Of a stretch of 64,000 nucleotides of DNA, positions 28,503 to 36,219 are shown one piece after another. Made by a program: the position numbers and the translations under genes. Under the pieces are notes generated by a model. That model was not told where the DNA came from and ran no database searches. It worked only from the letters and a program-made list of their open reading frames with translations. Every line of letters begins with the position of its first letter. Within the stretch, counting starts at the first letter, position 1. The stretch is from Haloimpatiens lingqiaonensis (lineage in GTDB: Bacteria; Bacillota; Clostridia; Clostridiales; Clostridiaceae), in assembly GCF_044502415.1 (NCBI RefSeq), contig NZ_CP172402.1; one strand, 5' to 3'.

Positions 28503-29228
28503 ATATATAAAAATATAAAAGGTAAAAAAGTATTTATAGAAGAGCAACATCAGTATGTTTTAAAGCATTGGATAGATTATTATAAGAGGGAACTATTTCC
28601 GCCAGTGCTTATTACACTGGACCAGCATACAGATACTTTACTAGCATTTAGATATTATTGCTGTGACAAATGTGAAAATACAGGACATACTTATGACTTT
28701 GATAAAGCCAATCAAATGGCTATTGATATGCTTCAGGATTCTAATATCGATGATTTATCATTTATAAAGAAATTAAACAATGATGAACATATTGATTTTG
28801 CTACGAAAAAAGGTATTATATCGAAGGCTTTTGTTATAAGTTTTGAATGTGTTGATGATAAATACGACCCTGAAAATGATAAAATTTACTATATACCTAA
28901 AGACTTTTATAATAAGTATTTGGGAATGGCTCAGGATAATAACTATGAACGAATTCTATCGGATAATTGTATTGAAGATGATGATTTATCTATTTGTCTT
29001 AATGAGATTCCTGTAGATTATCACCCAAATTACATATTAGATATTGATTTAGATTTTTTTCGAACCGCCAAGTCTATCAATCCCAATAAGAAAGAAGTCT
29101 TTTATCATTTGATTCGTCAGGCTAAAATCATAACAATTGCAACGGAGCCAGACTACATAGAAAAAGGTATCACAGCAGACTATTTATTGAGTAAAATACT
29201 TTATCATATAGAAGAAACCATGAAGTAA
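28503..29228 (+). CDS. UPF0489 (C5orf22-like) family protein, start uncertain
   Basis: The domain opens with FIEEQHQYVLKHWIDYY, then LITLDQHTDT and the late motif YILDIDLDFF, which is the UPF0489 signature with arginase-like Asp clusters. A GTG at 28605 would remove the first, conserved part. The frame stays open upstream to a strong GAGGGGG (28490-28496), but only non-standard starts lie at the right distance (ATT 28500, ATA 28503). So either a rare start codon is used or the 5' end is damaged. The family's activity is unknown; the DLDFF motif suggests metal binding. Confidence 0.7.
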   Translation: MYKNIKGKKVFIEEQHQYVLKHWIDYYKRELFPPVLITLDQHTDTLLAFRYYCCDKCENTGHTYDFDKANQMAIDMLQDSNIDDLSFIKKLNNDEHIDFATKKGIISKAFVISFECVDDKYDPENDKIYYIPKDFYNKYLGMAQDNNYERILSDNCIEDDDLSICLNEIPVDYHPNYILDIDLDFFRTAKSINPNKKEVFYHLIRQAKIITIATEPDYIEKGITADYLLSKILYHIEETMK

Positions 29229-29269
29229 ATGGTTATTACTAAATATAATAAGGACAAGGATGATAATAT

Positions 29270-30237
29270 ATGAATTCTTTTTTTATAGAAAACATTATTA
29301 AGGAATTTAATTGGGATATTATCACTAGTATGTACGGCAATTCCCATAGTTCTATTATTGGATTTTTGTCAAGCGAATGGATTAAAAAGTCCTCTGACCA
29401 TTCTGTGTTGGATGGTGCCCCTTCACCTTTTGTAGGTAAGGGAAGAAAAGGGCAAAAGAATGCAGATATCCTATTATGCAAAGGTGATAAACCATTTATA
29501 GTAGTTGAGGTTGAAACGTTAGTATCTAAATATTTAGATAAGATAGATTCAATTGCCTCTTATATTGGGAATACAGAAGATTATGACGGGATTAGTTTTG
29601 GACTATTAGTTATGCTTAATTATACAAATGGTGGAAACAAGTATAAGCATAATTGGCATGATGTAAAACAATATGCCATAAGTAAAGATATCCCGATTGC
29701 ATTTGTTTCTATTGAAAAGACAAGGTAGATTTAGGGGATACTGTTTTAGACCATTTAAAAAGAAGGAATGAGTATTATCCGTGGGAAATCAGCAGCATAG
29801 ATTATTGGGCTTATGGAAGTGATAGAAAGATAATTGAAGGTAATTTATTTAAAAGATATGAAGCATTTATGTATAAAAAAAACGGGAATAAGGATGTTAA
29901 AATACAAATTTTAAATGAAGAAATAGAATTAGTAATAAATAAAATGGGACTAAATAAATTTACAGTTCTGGACTTCTATGATTATATAAAAGATAATGAG
30001 AAAGATTTGCTGGAACGATTAGATTCAGCCTTTATGAATACTGAGAGCAAGAAAGGATATTCACCTTTAAATTATATAAGCAACCGTTTAGTACATTATT
30101 CAAGACAAAATGATTCATTTTTAAGTCCTCACGTTTCTTATGAAAAAGGTAAAGATAAATGTTTTATGAAGGTTTCTGAAAAAGACAAAGAAAGATTTAA
30201 AAGCGATTATATTGCAGTTTTTAAATTAAAGGACTAA
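29270..30237 (+). pseudogene. Frameshifted PD-(D/E)xK-like protein
   Basis: ATG at 29270 (after AAGGATGAT) reads 152 codons to TAG at 29726. In the -1 frame, from 29725, the protein continues without a break (VDLGDTVLDHLKRRNEYYPWEI... to KLKD) to TAA at 30237. Together this is about 322 residues. The N-terminal half has DILLCKGDKPFIVVEVET, a D-x(n)-E-x-E pattern like restriction-type nucleases. A single-base deletion is the simplest reading, around 29712-29728; a programmed shift is less likely. The function is not recognised. Confidence 0.6.
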
Positions 30238-30263
30238 ATAATTAATAACTAAGGAGAAGGTCT

Positions 30264-30845
30264 ATGGAAAGGTGTCAATGGTGTGGAAAAGACTCTAGCG
30301 GGTATGGAATGGTAGTTTTAACTATAAAAGAAGGTGAGCCATCTCAATTGATATGCGAAGATTGCTACAATGGGTATACGGCAGATATGCTTGGAGTTGA
30401 AGACTATAAGGATTTTGAAAATGAAGCAACTTTTAAAGATTGTGATGGTATAGACCACTGCTTTCAAGTAGGAAAGAAGATTCATCCAACAGGTATTTGT
30501 TGGAAGGCAGTAGAGTTTACAGGAGTAGATAAAATAGGGTATTCCTTTGAGGTACATCAGGATTTTGAAGAAGATTCAAATGATGCCTTGAGAAGGCTTT
30601 ATAAAAAGATAAGGAAAGGATTATCACAAAAGTTCATAAAAAGAGAAGTATTCCAAGGACATGAACTTATCTCTTTTAAAGACAATCTAGTAGAAGGGCG
30701 TATTGAATGGGATGATAGATACGACGATAGAACACCAAAATTTATTATTGATGGACAGGAATATAGCCTAGAAGAAATCGGTAGAATGATGATGTCCTGC
30801 GAAGGATGGAATTTTAAATTAGAAATTATAGAACCTACAGAATAA
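30264..30845 (+). CDS. Zinc-ribbon-type hypothetical protein
   Basis: A 193-residue protein. The N-terminus has two CxxC pairs (CQWCGK and CEDCYNG) about 25 residues apart, suiting one zinc. The rest is mixed alpha/beta and acidic, with no recognised catalytic motif. ATG follows AAGGAGAAGG. It lies 29 bp before the DNA glycosylase gene and is probably co-transcribed with it. Confidence 0.6.
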   Translation: MERCQWCGKDSSGYGMVVLTIKEGEPSQLICEDCYNGYTADMLGVEDYKDFENEATFKDCDGIDHCFQVGKKIHPTGICWKAVEFTGVDKIGYSFEVHQDFEEDSNDALRRLYKKIRKGLSQKFIKREVFQGHELISFKDNLVEGRIEWDDRYDDRTPKFIIDGQEYSLEEIGRMMMSCEGWNFKLEIIEPTE

Positions 30846-30874
30846 ATTATAGTATTTGATTTGAGAGGGGAAAA

Positions 30875-31387
30875 ATGACTACATCTTTTGAACCAATTAT
30901 TGATAAAAATTGTAAAATACTAATTTTGGGGACTATGCCTAGTGTAAGGTCCCTTGAAAAACAACAATATTATGGAAATAAGAGAAATCAGTTTTGGAAG
31001 ATAATATATGGGCTTTCTAATAAAGAAGTTGAAGAAGATTATGAGAATAGGAAGACATTCTTATTGAACCAACACATTGCTATTTGGGATGTGTTGAAAA
31101 GTTGTGATAGAGAAGGAAGCAGTGATTCAAAAATAATTAATCCTGTTTCTAATGATTTTGAAACCTTTTTCAACCAGTATCCTGGCATAAAAACAGTATT
31201 TTTTAATGGGAGTAAAGCAGAGGAATTATTTATAAAGTTGGTAATAGGGAAAATGTGTTTTAAGGAAGGTTTATTATTTTATAGACTACCGTCTACCAGC
31301 CCTGCAAATGCAATACGATTCAAAGATAAGTTAGAACGGTGGAAGGTTATTTTATCGTATTTAGGATTCATTGATAATAGACAGTAA
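30875..31387 (+). CDS. DNA-deoxyinosine (hypoxanthine) glycosylase, UDG family 6
   Basis: Removes deaminated adenine (hypoxanthine) from DNA. The 170-residue protein has motif A GTMPSVRSLEKQQYYGNKRN followed by QFW, and motif B LPSTSPANAI, which are the HDG/family-6 signatures. ATG follows AGAGGGG. It is cytoplasmic and complete. In a defence-rich element it may serve repair, or act on modified phage bases; the latter is speculation. Confidence 0.85.
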   Translation: MTTSFEPIIDKNCKILILGTMPSVRSLEKQQYYGNKRNQFWKIIYGLSNKEVEEDYENRKTFLLNQHIAIWDVLKSCDREGSSDSKIINPVSNDFETFFNQYPGIKTVFFNGSKAEELFIKLVIGKMCFKEGLLFYRLPSTSPANAIRFKDKLERWKVILSYLGFIDNRQ

Positions 31388-31667
31388 ACATTTATAGTAA
31401 TAGAACCTTGGTCTGGAATCAAGAATCTTGGTTTCTGTAAAAGAGCATATATTATCATAAGGAATAAGGTTCAAAGAATAAAGGGTAAAAGGGGACAGAA
31501 ACAATATTTAAATCTAAAATAAATACGTTGCACTAACTAATGATATAACGTAAAATATAGGTATACAGAAGGAGAGCATATTCTCTTATACGGCCAGTAT
31601 ATGCTGGAATAAAACGTGAGGGAGTATGCTTTTTTTGTATTTCAAATAATTGTTTAGGAGGTATGCA
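31388..31667 (+). ncRNA. Double-stem terminator-like RNA before the 31668 gene (motif A)
   Basis: Arms AGCATATTCTC (31575-31585) and GGGAGTATGCT (31620-31630) enclose an inner hairpin CCAG...CTGG (31594-31607), followed by seven T. A closely related structure lies at 35239-35299, with base-pair-conserving changes in the arms (ATTCTC/GAGAAT against ATTCTC/GGGAGT). The gene begins 38 bp after the hairpin, so attenuation or a separate short RNA is likely. The part before 31500 shows only purine-rich repeats. Confidence 0.55.
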
Positions 31668-32399
31668 ATGCTTTCATTTACTGATTTTTCTAATAAGATA
31701 ATCACGGATTTAAATAAACGTTTTTCTGAAGTAATTATGGAGGGCAACCATCTAGTAGTAAAGTTTGGTCCTACGAGCATGTCTATACCATTCAATACTA
31801 TGTACAAGGAGTATCAGTCAAGAAAGGATTATATGGAAACTTTAAAATCATATAGTAGAATTTTTAATGATATTTTGAGCCAATATAAATTTAAAATTGA
31901 TTATAAGAATGTTTATCCTATGCTTAAAAGCAGGGATTTTGGAGAAAGAGAAAATAATATTGAATTTTACAGAGAACAGGCCTTTGCAGATATAGATACA
32001 CTTTATGTTACAGATGCAGGGGAAGTGTTCAGATTTGTATTAAATAGCGATGATGTAGATTTTGAAAAGGTGGAAAAGAGGGCATGGGAAAACTTAAATA
32101 AGATGACAAACCCTTTAGTTAAACTGGATAAGATGCTTGATATATTCTGTCTTAAGTATTCTACAGATTATAATTCCACTTTATTACTAAGTGCTACATT
32201 ACAGAAGCAAATATATAAGAAAGTAGGCCAGGAGTATCTCTTTGCAATTCCTTCATCAACTACGCTTATCGTAGCCAAATTGCGTCATGAATATATAAAA
32301 ATTATGGAATCACTAATTATGGTAGATAAAGACCCGAATAAGGTCTCAGATAAAGTATATCAATATAAAGATGGGAAATTTGATATTGCATCTGTTTAA
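31668..32399 (+). CDS. Hypothetical protein, 243 residues
   Basis: The ATG at 31668 follows AGGAGG and is preferred to a TTG at 31650. The product is soluble, mixed alpha/beta, with no recognised domain. The segment DADTLYVTDAGEVFRFV-type text after FYREQAFADI and a helical C-terminus are its only notable parts. Similar proteins of unknown role occur in Firmicute mobile elements (from memory; not verified). Confidence 0.55.
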   Translation: MLSFTDFSNKIITDLNKRFSEVIMEGNHLVVKFGPTSMSIPFNTMYKEYQSRKDYMETLKSYSRIFNDILSQYKFKIDYKNVYPMLKSRDFGERENNIEFYREQAFADIDTLYVTDAGEVFRFVLNSDDVDFEKVEKRAWENLNKMTNPLVKLDKMLDIFCLKYSTDYNSTLLLSATLQKQIYKKVGQEYLFAIPSSTTLIVAKLRHEYIKIMESLIMVDKDPNKVSDKVYQYKDGKFDIASV

Positions 32400-32541
32400 C
32401 AGCATATTAAGGAGTAGAAGGAATAAGGGTTAAGTATAGTTATAGAGGAAATCACAAAGATTTATTCTAATTTGATTTAGAGATAGTAATTTCATATAAT
32501 ATAATAAGATATGTAATATGTGGAAAAGGAGATATGGTAAT

Positions 32542-32808
32542 ATGAATAAGGTAATAATTGAATGTGCCGAATTGGTTGATAAATATGAATTAAATAGAGA
32601 TAGCATCCTGAAACAGTTACAGTCTATGGAAATAGATAAAGGAATAGAGGATTTTATTATTGCATACAATGATGACTTTCGGTATACTTTGATTGGTGAA
32701 ATCAAGAGCAAACAGGTAGTTTTAACTAATATTGAAAAGGCTATTGCTTTTGAAAAGATGGATAATACGAATTTATACGAATTTATAAAAAAGGGACAAG
32801 GGAAATAG
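32542..32808 (+). CDS. Hypothetical protein, 88 residues
   Basis: The ATG at 32542 (MNKVIIECAELVDKYEL) lies about ten bases after AAGGAG. The short acidic protein has alternating helices and strands and no recognised family. It ends just before a hairpin that terminates transcription from both sides. Confidence 0.5.
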   Translation: MNKVIIECAELVDKYELNRDSILKQLQSMEIDKGIEDFIIAYNDDFRYTLIGEIKSKQVVLTNIEKAIAFEKMDNTNLYEFIKKGQGK

Positions 32809-32827
32809 GAAAATTAGGACAAAAGAA

Positions 32828-32869
32828 AAGGCTTTGGGGATAAGGTGTATATCCTACAAAGCCTTATTT
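32828..32869. terminator. Bidirectional terminator
   Basis: AAGGCTTTG (32828-32836) pairs with CAAAGCCTT (32857-32865); a T-rich tail follows on the plus strand and an A-rich stretch lies before it. It separates convergent genes ending at 32808 and 32872. Confidence 0.7.
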
Positions 32870-32871
32870 TA

Positions 32872-33168
32872 TTAGCATTTGGATATCTCAAATTTTATTT
32901 TCTCTAAAAAATTCCTTATAGTAGGAATATTGTTCAGCAGAAGTTTGTACTCACAAGGTTCTACTTCCTGCTGAATTTGATTTAGATACTGCTCGACTGC
33001 TTGGAGATGGGATAGGGATAAGGAATCATAAGTAGTAGGATTAAGAAAATAAGTGACTAATACTGTAATTGCTTTACCTAATTTCCATGCATCCATATTT
33101 TCTAATGTCCTATTCACAACCTGTTGCAGGTAATTTAGTTCCAATCTCAAAACTTCTAGATTTATCAT
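32872..33168 (-). CDS. Hypothetical helical protein, 98 residues
   Basis: The ATG at 33168 lies eight bases after AAGGAG (a GTG at 33177 is too close to it). The protein is all-helical, rich in Leu and Gln (LQAVEQYLNQIQQEVE). Its upstream DNA (TATAATGCTTCAAATTT on the minus strand) closely matches that of the gene at 13529-13816, and size and fold agree too, so the two may be paralogous accessory genes. Confidence 0.55.
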   Translation of the reverse strand: MINLEVLRLELNYLQQVVNRTLENMDAWKLGKAITVLVTYFLNPTTYDSLSLSHLQAVEQYLNQIQQEVEPCEYKLLLNNIPTIRNFLEKIKFEISKC

Positions 33169-33373
33169 AATGACCACTCCTTCACGAAATTTGAAGCATT
33201 ATAGCCATAGGTACACGAGAAATCAAATTATTTGAGGTAAAAGTTTTAAAATTAATAAAATAATTCATGGCGTATAACTCAATATTATAGTAATAAAATA
33301 TTACATAAATGGATAAGATATTGACACTAAACAAATACTAATGTAATATAATATTACAAAGGAGGATTTAAAG

Positions 33374-33763
33374 ATGGCAAAGGATATTCCTATTGGATTA
33401 AAAATAAAGGCGGTTAGAGAAGCAAGGGGATTAAGCCAAGTAGAAGTGGTAGAGAGACTTGCTAAACAAGATGTTAATATGAGCAGAGAAACATTAAGCA
33501 AAATAGAAAACGGCAACAGGACTGTATCGGCTGTGGAGTTAAATGCTCTATGCAAAGTTCTGAATATAGATATAAACATCCTTTTTGAAGATGATGAAGA
33601 TGATGATTTAGTTACATTATTCAGGAAGAAAAACTTTTCAGAGAAAACGATTAAAGAAGTAGAAAAACTTCAGGATATGGTAAAGGTGTTTATTTATCAA
33701 AAGAAAATATATGCTGGGGAGTTTAAACCACAAGAGAGAAAGCCACTATGGGAGGAGTGTTAA
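33374..33763 (+). CDS. XRE-family helix-turn-helix regulator
   Basis: A 129-residue Cro/CI-type regulator: IGLKIKAVREARGLSQVEVVERL forms the first helices of the HTH, and MSRETLSKIENGNRTVSAVE the recognition part. ATG follows GGAGG. It is the first of three tightly packed genes with an ImmA/IrrE peptidase and a PIN protein. In such pairs the XRE protein is the repressor or antitoxin and the peptidase its inactivator. Confidence 0.9.
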   Translation: MAKDIPIGLKIKAVREARGLSQVEVVERLAKQDVNMSRETLSKIENGNRTVSAVELNALCKVLNIDINILFEDDEDDDLVTLFRKKNFSEKTIKEVEKLQDMVKVFIYQKKIYAGEFKPQERKPLWEEC

Positions 33764-33765
33764 GA

Positions 33766-34557
33766 TTGCCAAAGAATAATTTGAATCTCCCAGAAGAATC
33801 TTTCAGACTGCAAATTAAAGACTTAGCAGAAGAAACGAGAATAAAGTTTGCTAGAAAAGGGCTTTCCGATATATTTGACATTCTATCGGAGGCTGCATTT
33901 TTAGTAAGAAAACCATTGGATACAGATGAATTATCAGGATTTAGCACTTATTTTGAGGAACAGTTTATTGTCTATTTAAATAGTAATTTTACTTTGGGAC
34001 ATGAGCGCTATACTGGTGCCCATGAATTATATCATCTTATTTATAATGCCGATATCCTGAAAAAAGAAAAGATTCTTTTAGATGATGAAAAGCATAAAGC
34101 AGAAGATATGAAAGCAAATGTATTTGCTTCTGAATTTTTAATGCCTGAAGACTATGTAAAAGAAGTATTTTATAAAATTGTTAATGTAGATAAAGACAGT
34201 ATTTTATCAAGGCATATCATTAGAATGCACAATTATTTTAAAGTAAGTTATAAGGCTATGTTAAAAAGACTTATCCAACTTGATTTATGCTCTATTAACA
34301 AATATGAGGAACTTGTAGATATCTGTTCACTGGGAAATATGGAGCAACTCCAATCTTTAACCAAACGGGAAGGCTATAGCATTGAACTGATAATTCCATC
34401 AAAAGAAACGTATGTACCTACAGAATATATAGAATTTGTAAAGGGTAATTACGAAAGAGGGAATATTTCATATAAGAACATGAAAAATAGTCTTGAATTT
34501 GTCGGACTGACTCCAGAGCAATTCGGATATGAGTATCCCCTAGAAGAGGATTATTAG
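33766..34557 (+). CDS. ImmA/IrrE-family metallopeptidase
   Basis: The start is taken as TTG at 33766, eight bases after GGAGGAG and just behind the XRE stop; the product has about 263 residues. The zinc peptidase motif HELYH is near residue 87, and the third ligand region MKANVFASEFLMP follows near 115, as in COG2856 proteins. In ICEBs1 the homologous ImmA cleaves the ImmR repressor. XRE-COG2856 pairs also act as toxin-antitoxin systems. Position and motifs support one of these roles. Confidence 0.88.
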   Translation: MPKNNLNLPEESFRLQIKDLAEETRIKFARKGLSDIFDILSEAAFLVRKPLDTDELSGFSTYFEEQFIVYLNSNFTLGHERYTGAHELYHLIYNADILKKEKILLDDEKHKAEDMKANVFASEFLMPEDYVKEVFYKIVNVDKDSILSRHIIRMHNYFKVSYKAMLKRLIQLDLCSINKYEELVDICSLGNMEQLQSLTKREGYSIELIIPSKETYVPTEYIEFVKGNYERGNISYKNMKNSLEFVGLTPEQFGYEYPLEEDY

Positions 34558-34558
34558 A

Positions 34559-35125
34559 ATGAGGTACGTAGGAGCCATTTCTGATGCAGATATTTTAATT
34601 AATTTAGCCAGAGTTAACAGATTGGATGTTTTAGAACTTTTATTTGAGGAAATCATCATTCCACAATTTGTGTATGATATTGAAATAAAGAAAAATGCAG
34701 GAAAGGGTTATGGTGTAATTAATCAAGCCATTCATAAAGATGGGAGCATATTTAAGGTAGTAGATAGGAAGAAAGATATATCTGTAAATATACTTGCAAG
34801 AGGTATTATTGAAGATAAGAAAAAGGTAATCGGTCCAGGAGAAAGTGAATGTGCAGGATATGCTCAGGCGTTGAGAATTCCAATAATAATATCAGATAAT
34901 TATACTGAATTTAAGTGGCTAGATGAGTTCATTACCCTGACACACAATAATATTTTGGCTTTATGTGTGTATTTTGGCGAGATTACAAAAAGTGAGGCAG
35001 AAGATATTTTTAATCAAATTAATGATAATTTAACTCGTCCGACTGGGGATACCTTTGAAGACCAATATGGAAAGGCCTTTATAAGATTTGAGAGAAATGG
35101 TTGGAAAAAATATTTGGGCATATAG
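34559..35125 (+). CDS. PIN-domain (DUF3368-like) ribonuclease, possible toxin
   Basis: A 188-residue protein, beginning 1 bp after the ImmA stop. PIN-type acidic residues are placed as expected: SDADILINLARV near the start, GPGESECAGYAQA in the middle and IIISDNYTEF after it. A helical C-terminus follows. PIN proteins cut RNA, most often as toxins. Together with the XRE and ImmA/IrrE genes it forms a three-gene cassette that looks like a toxin-antitoxin or stress-triggered defence unit. Confidence 0.8.
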   Translation: MRYVGAISDADILINLARVNRLDVLELLFEEIIIPQFVYDIEIKKNAGKGYGVINQAIHKDGSIFKVVDRKKDISVNILARGIIEDKKKVIGPGESECAGYAQALRIPIIISDNYTEFKWLDEFITLTHNNILALCVYFGEITKSEAEDIFNQINDNLTRPTGDTFEDQYGKAFIRFERNGWKKYLGI

Positions 35126-35592
35126 GGGAAGGTATATGATGGGTTAAAGGAATTAGGTCGGATGAAAATGGTAATTGTTACAATATAATAGTTTTCTTCT
35201 GTATATTCGCTACAATAGCATTAGTGACACAGACGGAGAGCATATTCTCTTTATACGGGCAGGTTTATTCTGGCATTATTATAGGAGAATGTGCTTTTTA
35301 TTTTTTTGAAAGAAAATTTAGACGACGAAATCAAGGTTAGGGGTGATATCATTTAAGACCAAAAGTATTCCATTAAACCATATTCCTCTTACTAACCTAT
35401 AATTCTTTATTTTCTAAATCCCTATTATATATGTATATTAGTTAGAAAGGCCAAAGGCTCATGTATATAGGGATTCAAAGTAAACTGAAAAGACAAAAAT
35501 TAATAAGATTGTTACAAATAAATTACATTTTATTAAAAGGGACCTGACAAATATTTCTATGCGCGCTACAATTATTATAAAAGGGAAAGGAG
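35126..35592 (+). ncRNA. Gap with a second double-stem RNA (motif A)
   Basis: AGCATATTCTC (35239-35249) pairs with GAGAATGTGCT (35285-35295) around an inner stem (GGCAG...CTGGC), and a T-rich tail follows. It is the sister of the structure at 31575-31637. A -10-like TACAAT lies about 35 bp upstream. No gene follows within 290 bp, which speaks for an independent short RNA in this case. The rest is AT-rich spacer. Confidence 0.5.
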
Positions 35593-35799
35593 TTGATTAT
35601 GGTGAAAAGGAAAATGAATATAATTTTTAATATATTAATACCTACAGCAGTTGGGTTTACAACATTTTTCTTGATTTACTATTTATATCAAAAGATGTTT
35701 TTCGAATATAGATGGCTAGCAGTAATACCTCTTGCAATAGTAACAGGCTATATGATAGTAGAAAATAGAAGAGAGTGGGAAATGATAAAACAGGGATAA
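35593..35799 (+). CDS. Small two-helix membrane protein
   Basis: A 68-residue protein with two hydrophobic segments (about residues 9-28 and 35-52) and charged ends. The alternative starts are the codon at 35593 and the ATG three codons on; AAAGGAG is just upstream. A nearly identical 65-bp piece of its 3' half recurs at 38461-38528 on the other side of the primase gene. Function not recognised. Confidence 0.55.
   Translation: MIMVKRKMNIIFNILIPTAVGFTTFFLIYYLYQKMFFEYRWLAVIPLAIVTGYMIVENRREWEMIKQG
35708..35775. repeat. Direct repeat flanking the primase gene (copy 1)
   Basis: About 65 bp nearly identical to 38461-38528 (for example GATGGCTAGCAGTAATACCT in both). A second shared element is the hairpin ending in ...CTTATTGTTTCTCTT at 36130-36183 and 38363-38420. 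The duplications lie on both sides of the primase gene, as if this segment had been duplicated or inserted by recombination. Confidence 0.75.
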
Positions 35800-36036
35800 G
35801 GGAAACCTTATCTCTGTTTTATTAGGGGGGATTGGCGAATTGATGTATTTAACAATTGTCATGATTTTTTGTATTACCGTTGCTGGCATTGCCTGTATTT
35901 GGTTCATGTGTAGAAGGAAATAGCATATTTTGCATAGTTTCAAAAAGTGTACCTTTTGAAACTGCGTAATAAGGCATTTAAATAGCATTTCAAAAGGTTG
36001 AATTTATATTTTGCAATATATTTTAAAAGTGTACAG

Positions 36037-36219
36037 ATGGATGATAATTTTGAAAAAACATATAAGCGATGGAAATCGGGTGAAATAACTGCTGTTAAGG
36101 CTATGGAATCATGTATGATGTATTTATCAAAAAGAGAAACAATAAGAACCAACCCCATAGTTAGGTTCTTATTGTTTCTCTTCTTAGCAATTATTCGTCT
36201 AATAGGCTATTTTGAATGA
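36037..36219 (+). CDS. Short HTH-like protein (resolvase-tail type)
   Basis: From ATG 36037: MDDNFEKTYKRWKSGEITAV then KAMESCMMYLSKRET, which resembles the C-terminal helix-turn-helix of serine recombinases and small plasmid regulators. A hydrophobic segment follows at the C-terminus. The hairpin at 36130-36183 lies inside the frame, so the last 25 codons may be fortuitous and the gene truncated. There is no clear ribosome site. Confidence 0.4.
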   Translation: MDDNFEKTYKRWKSGEITAVKAMESCMMYLSKRETIRTNPIVRFLLFLFLAIIRLIGYFE

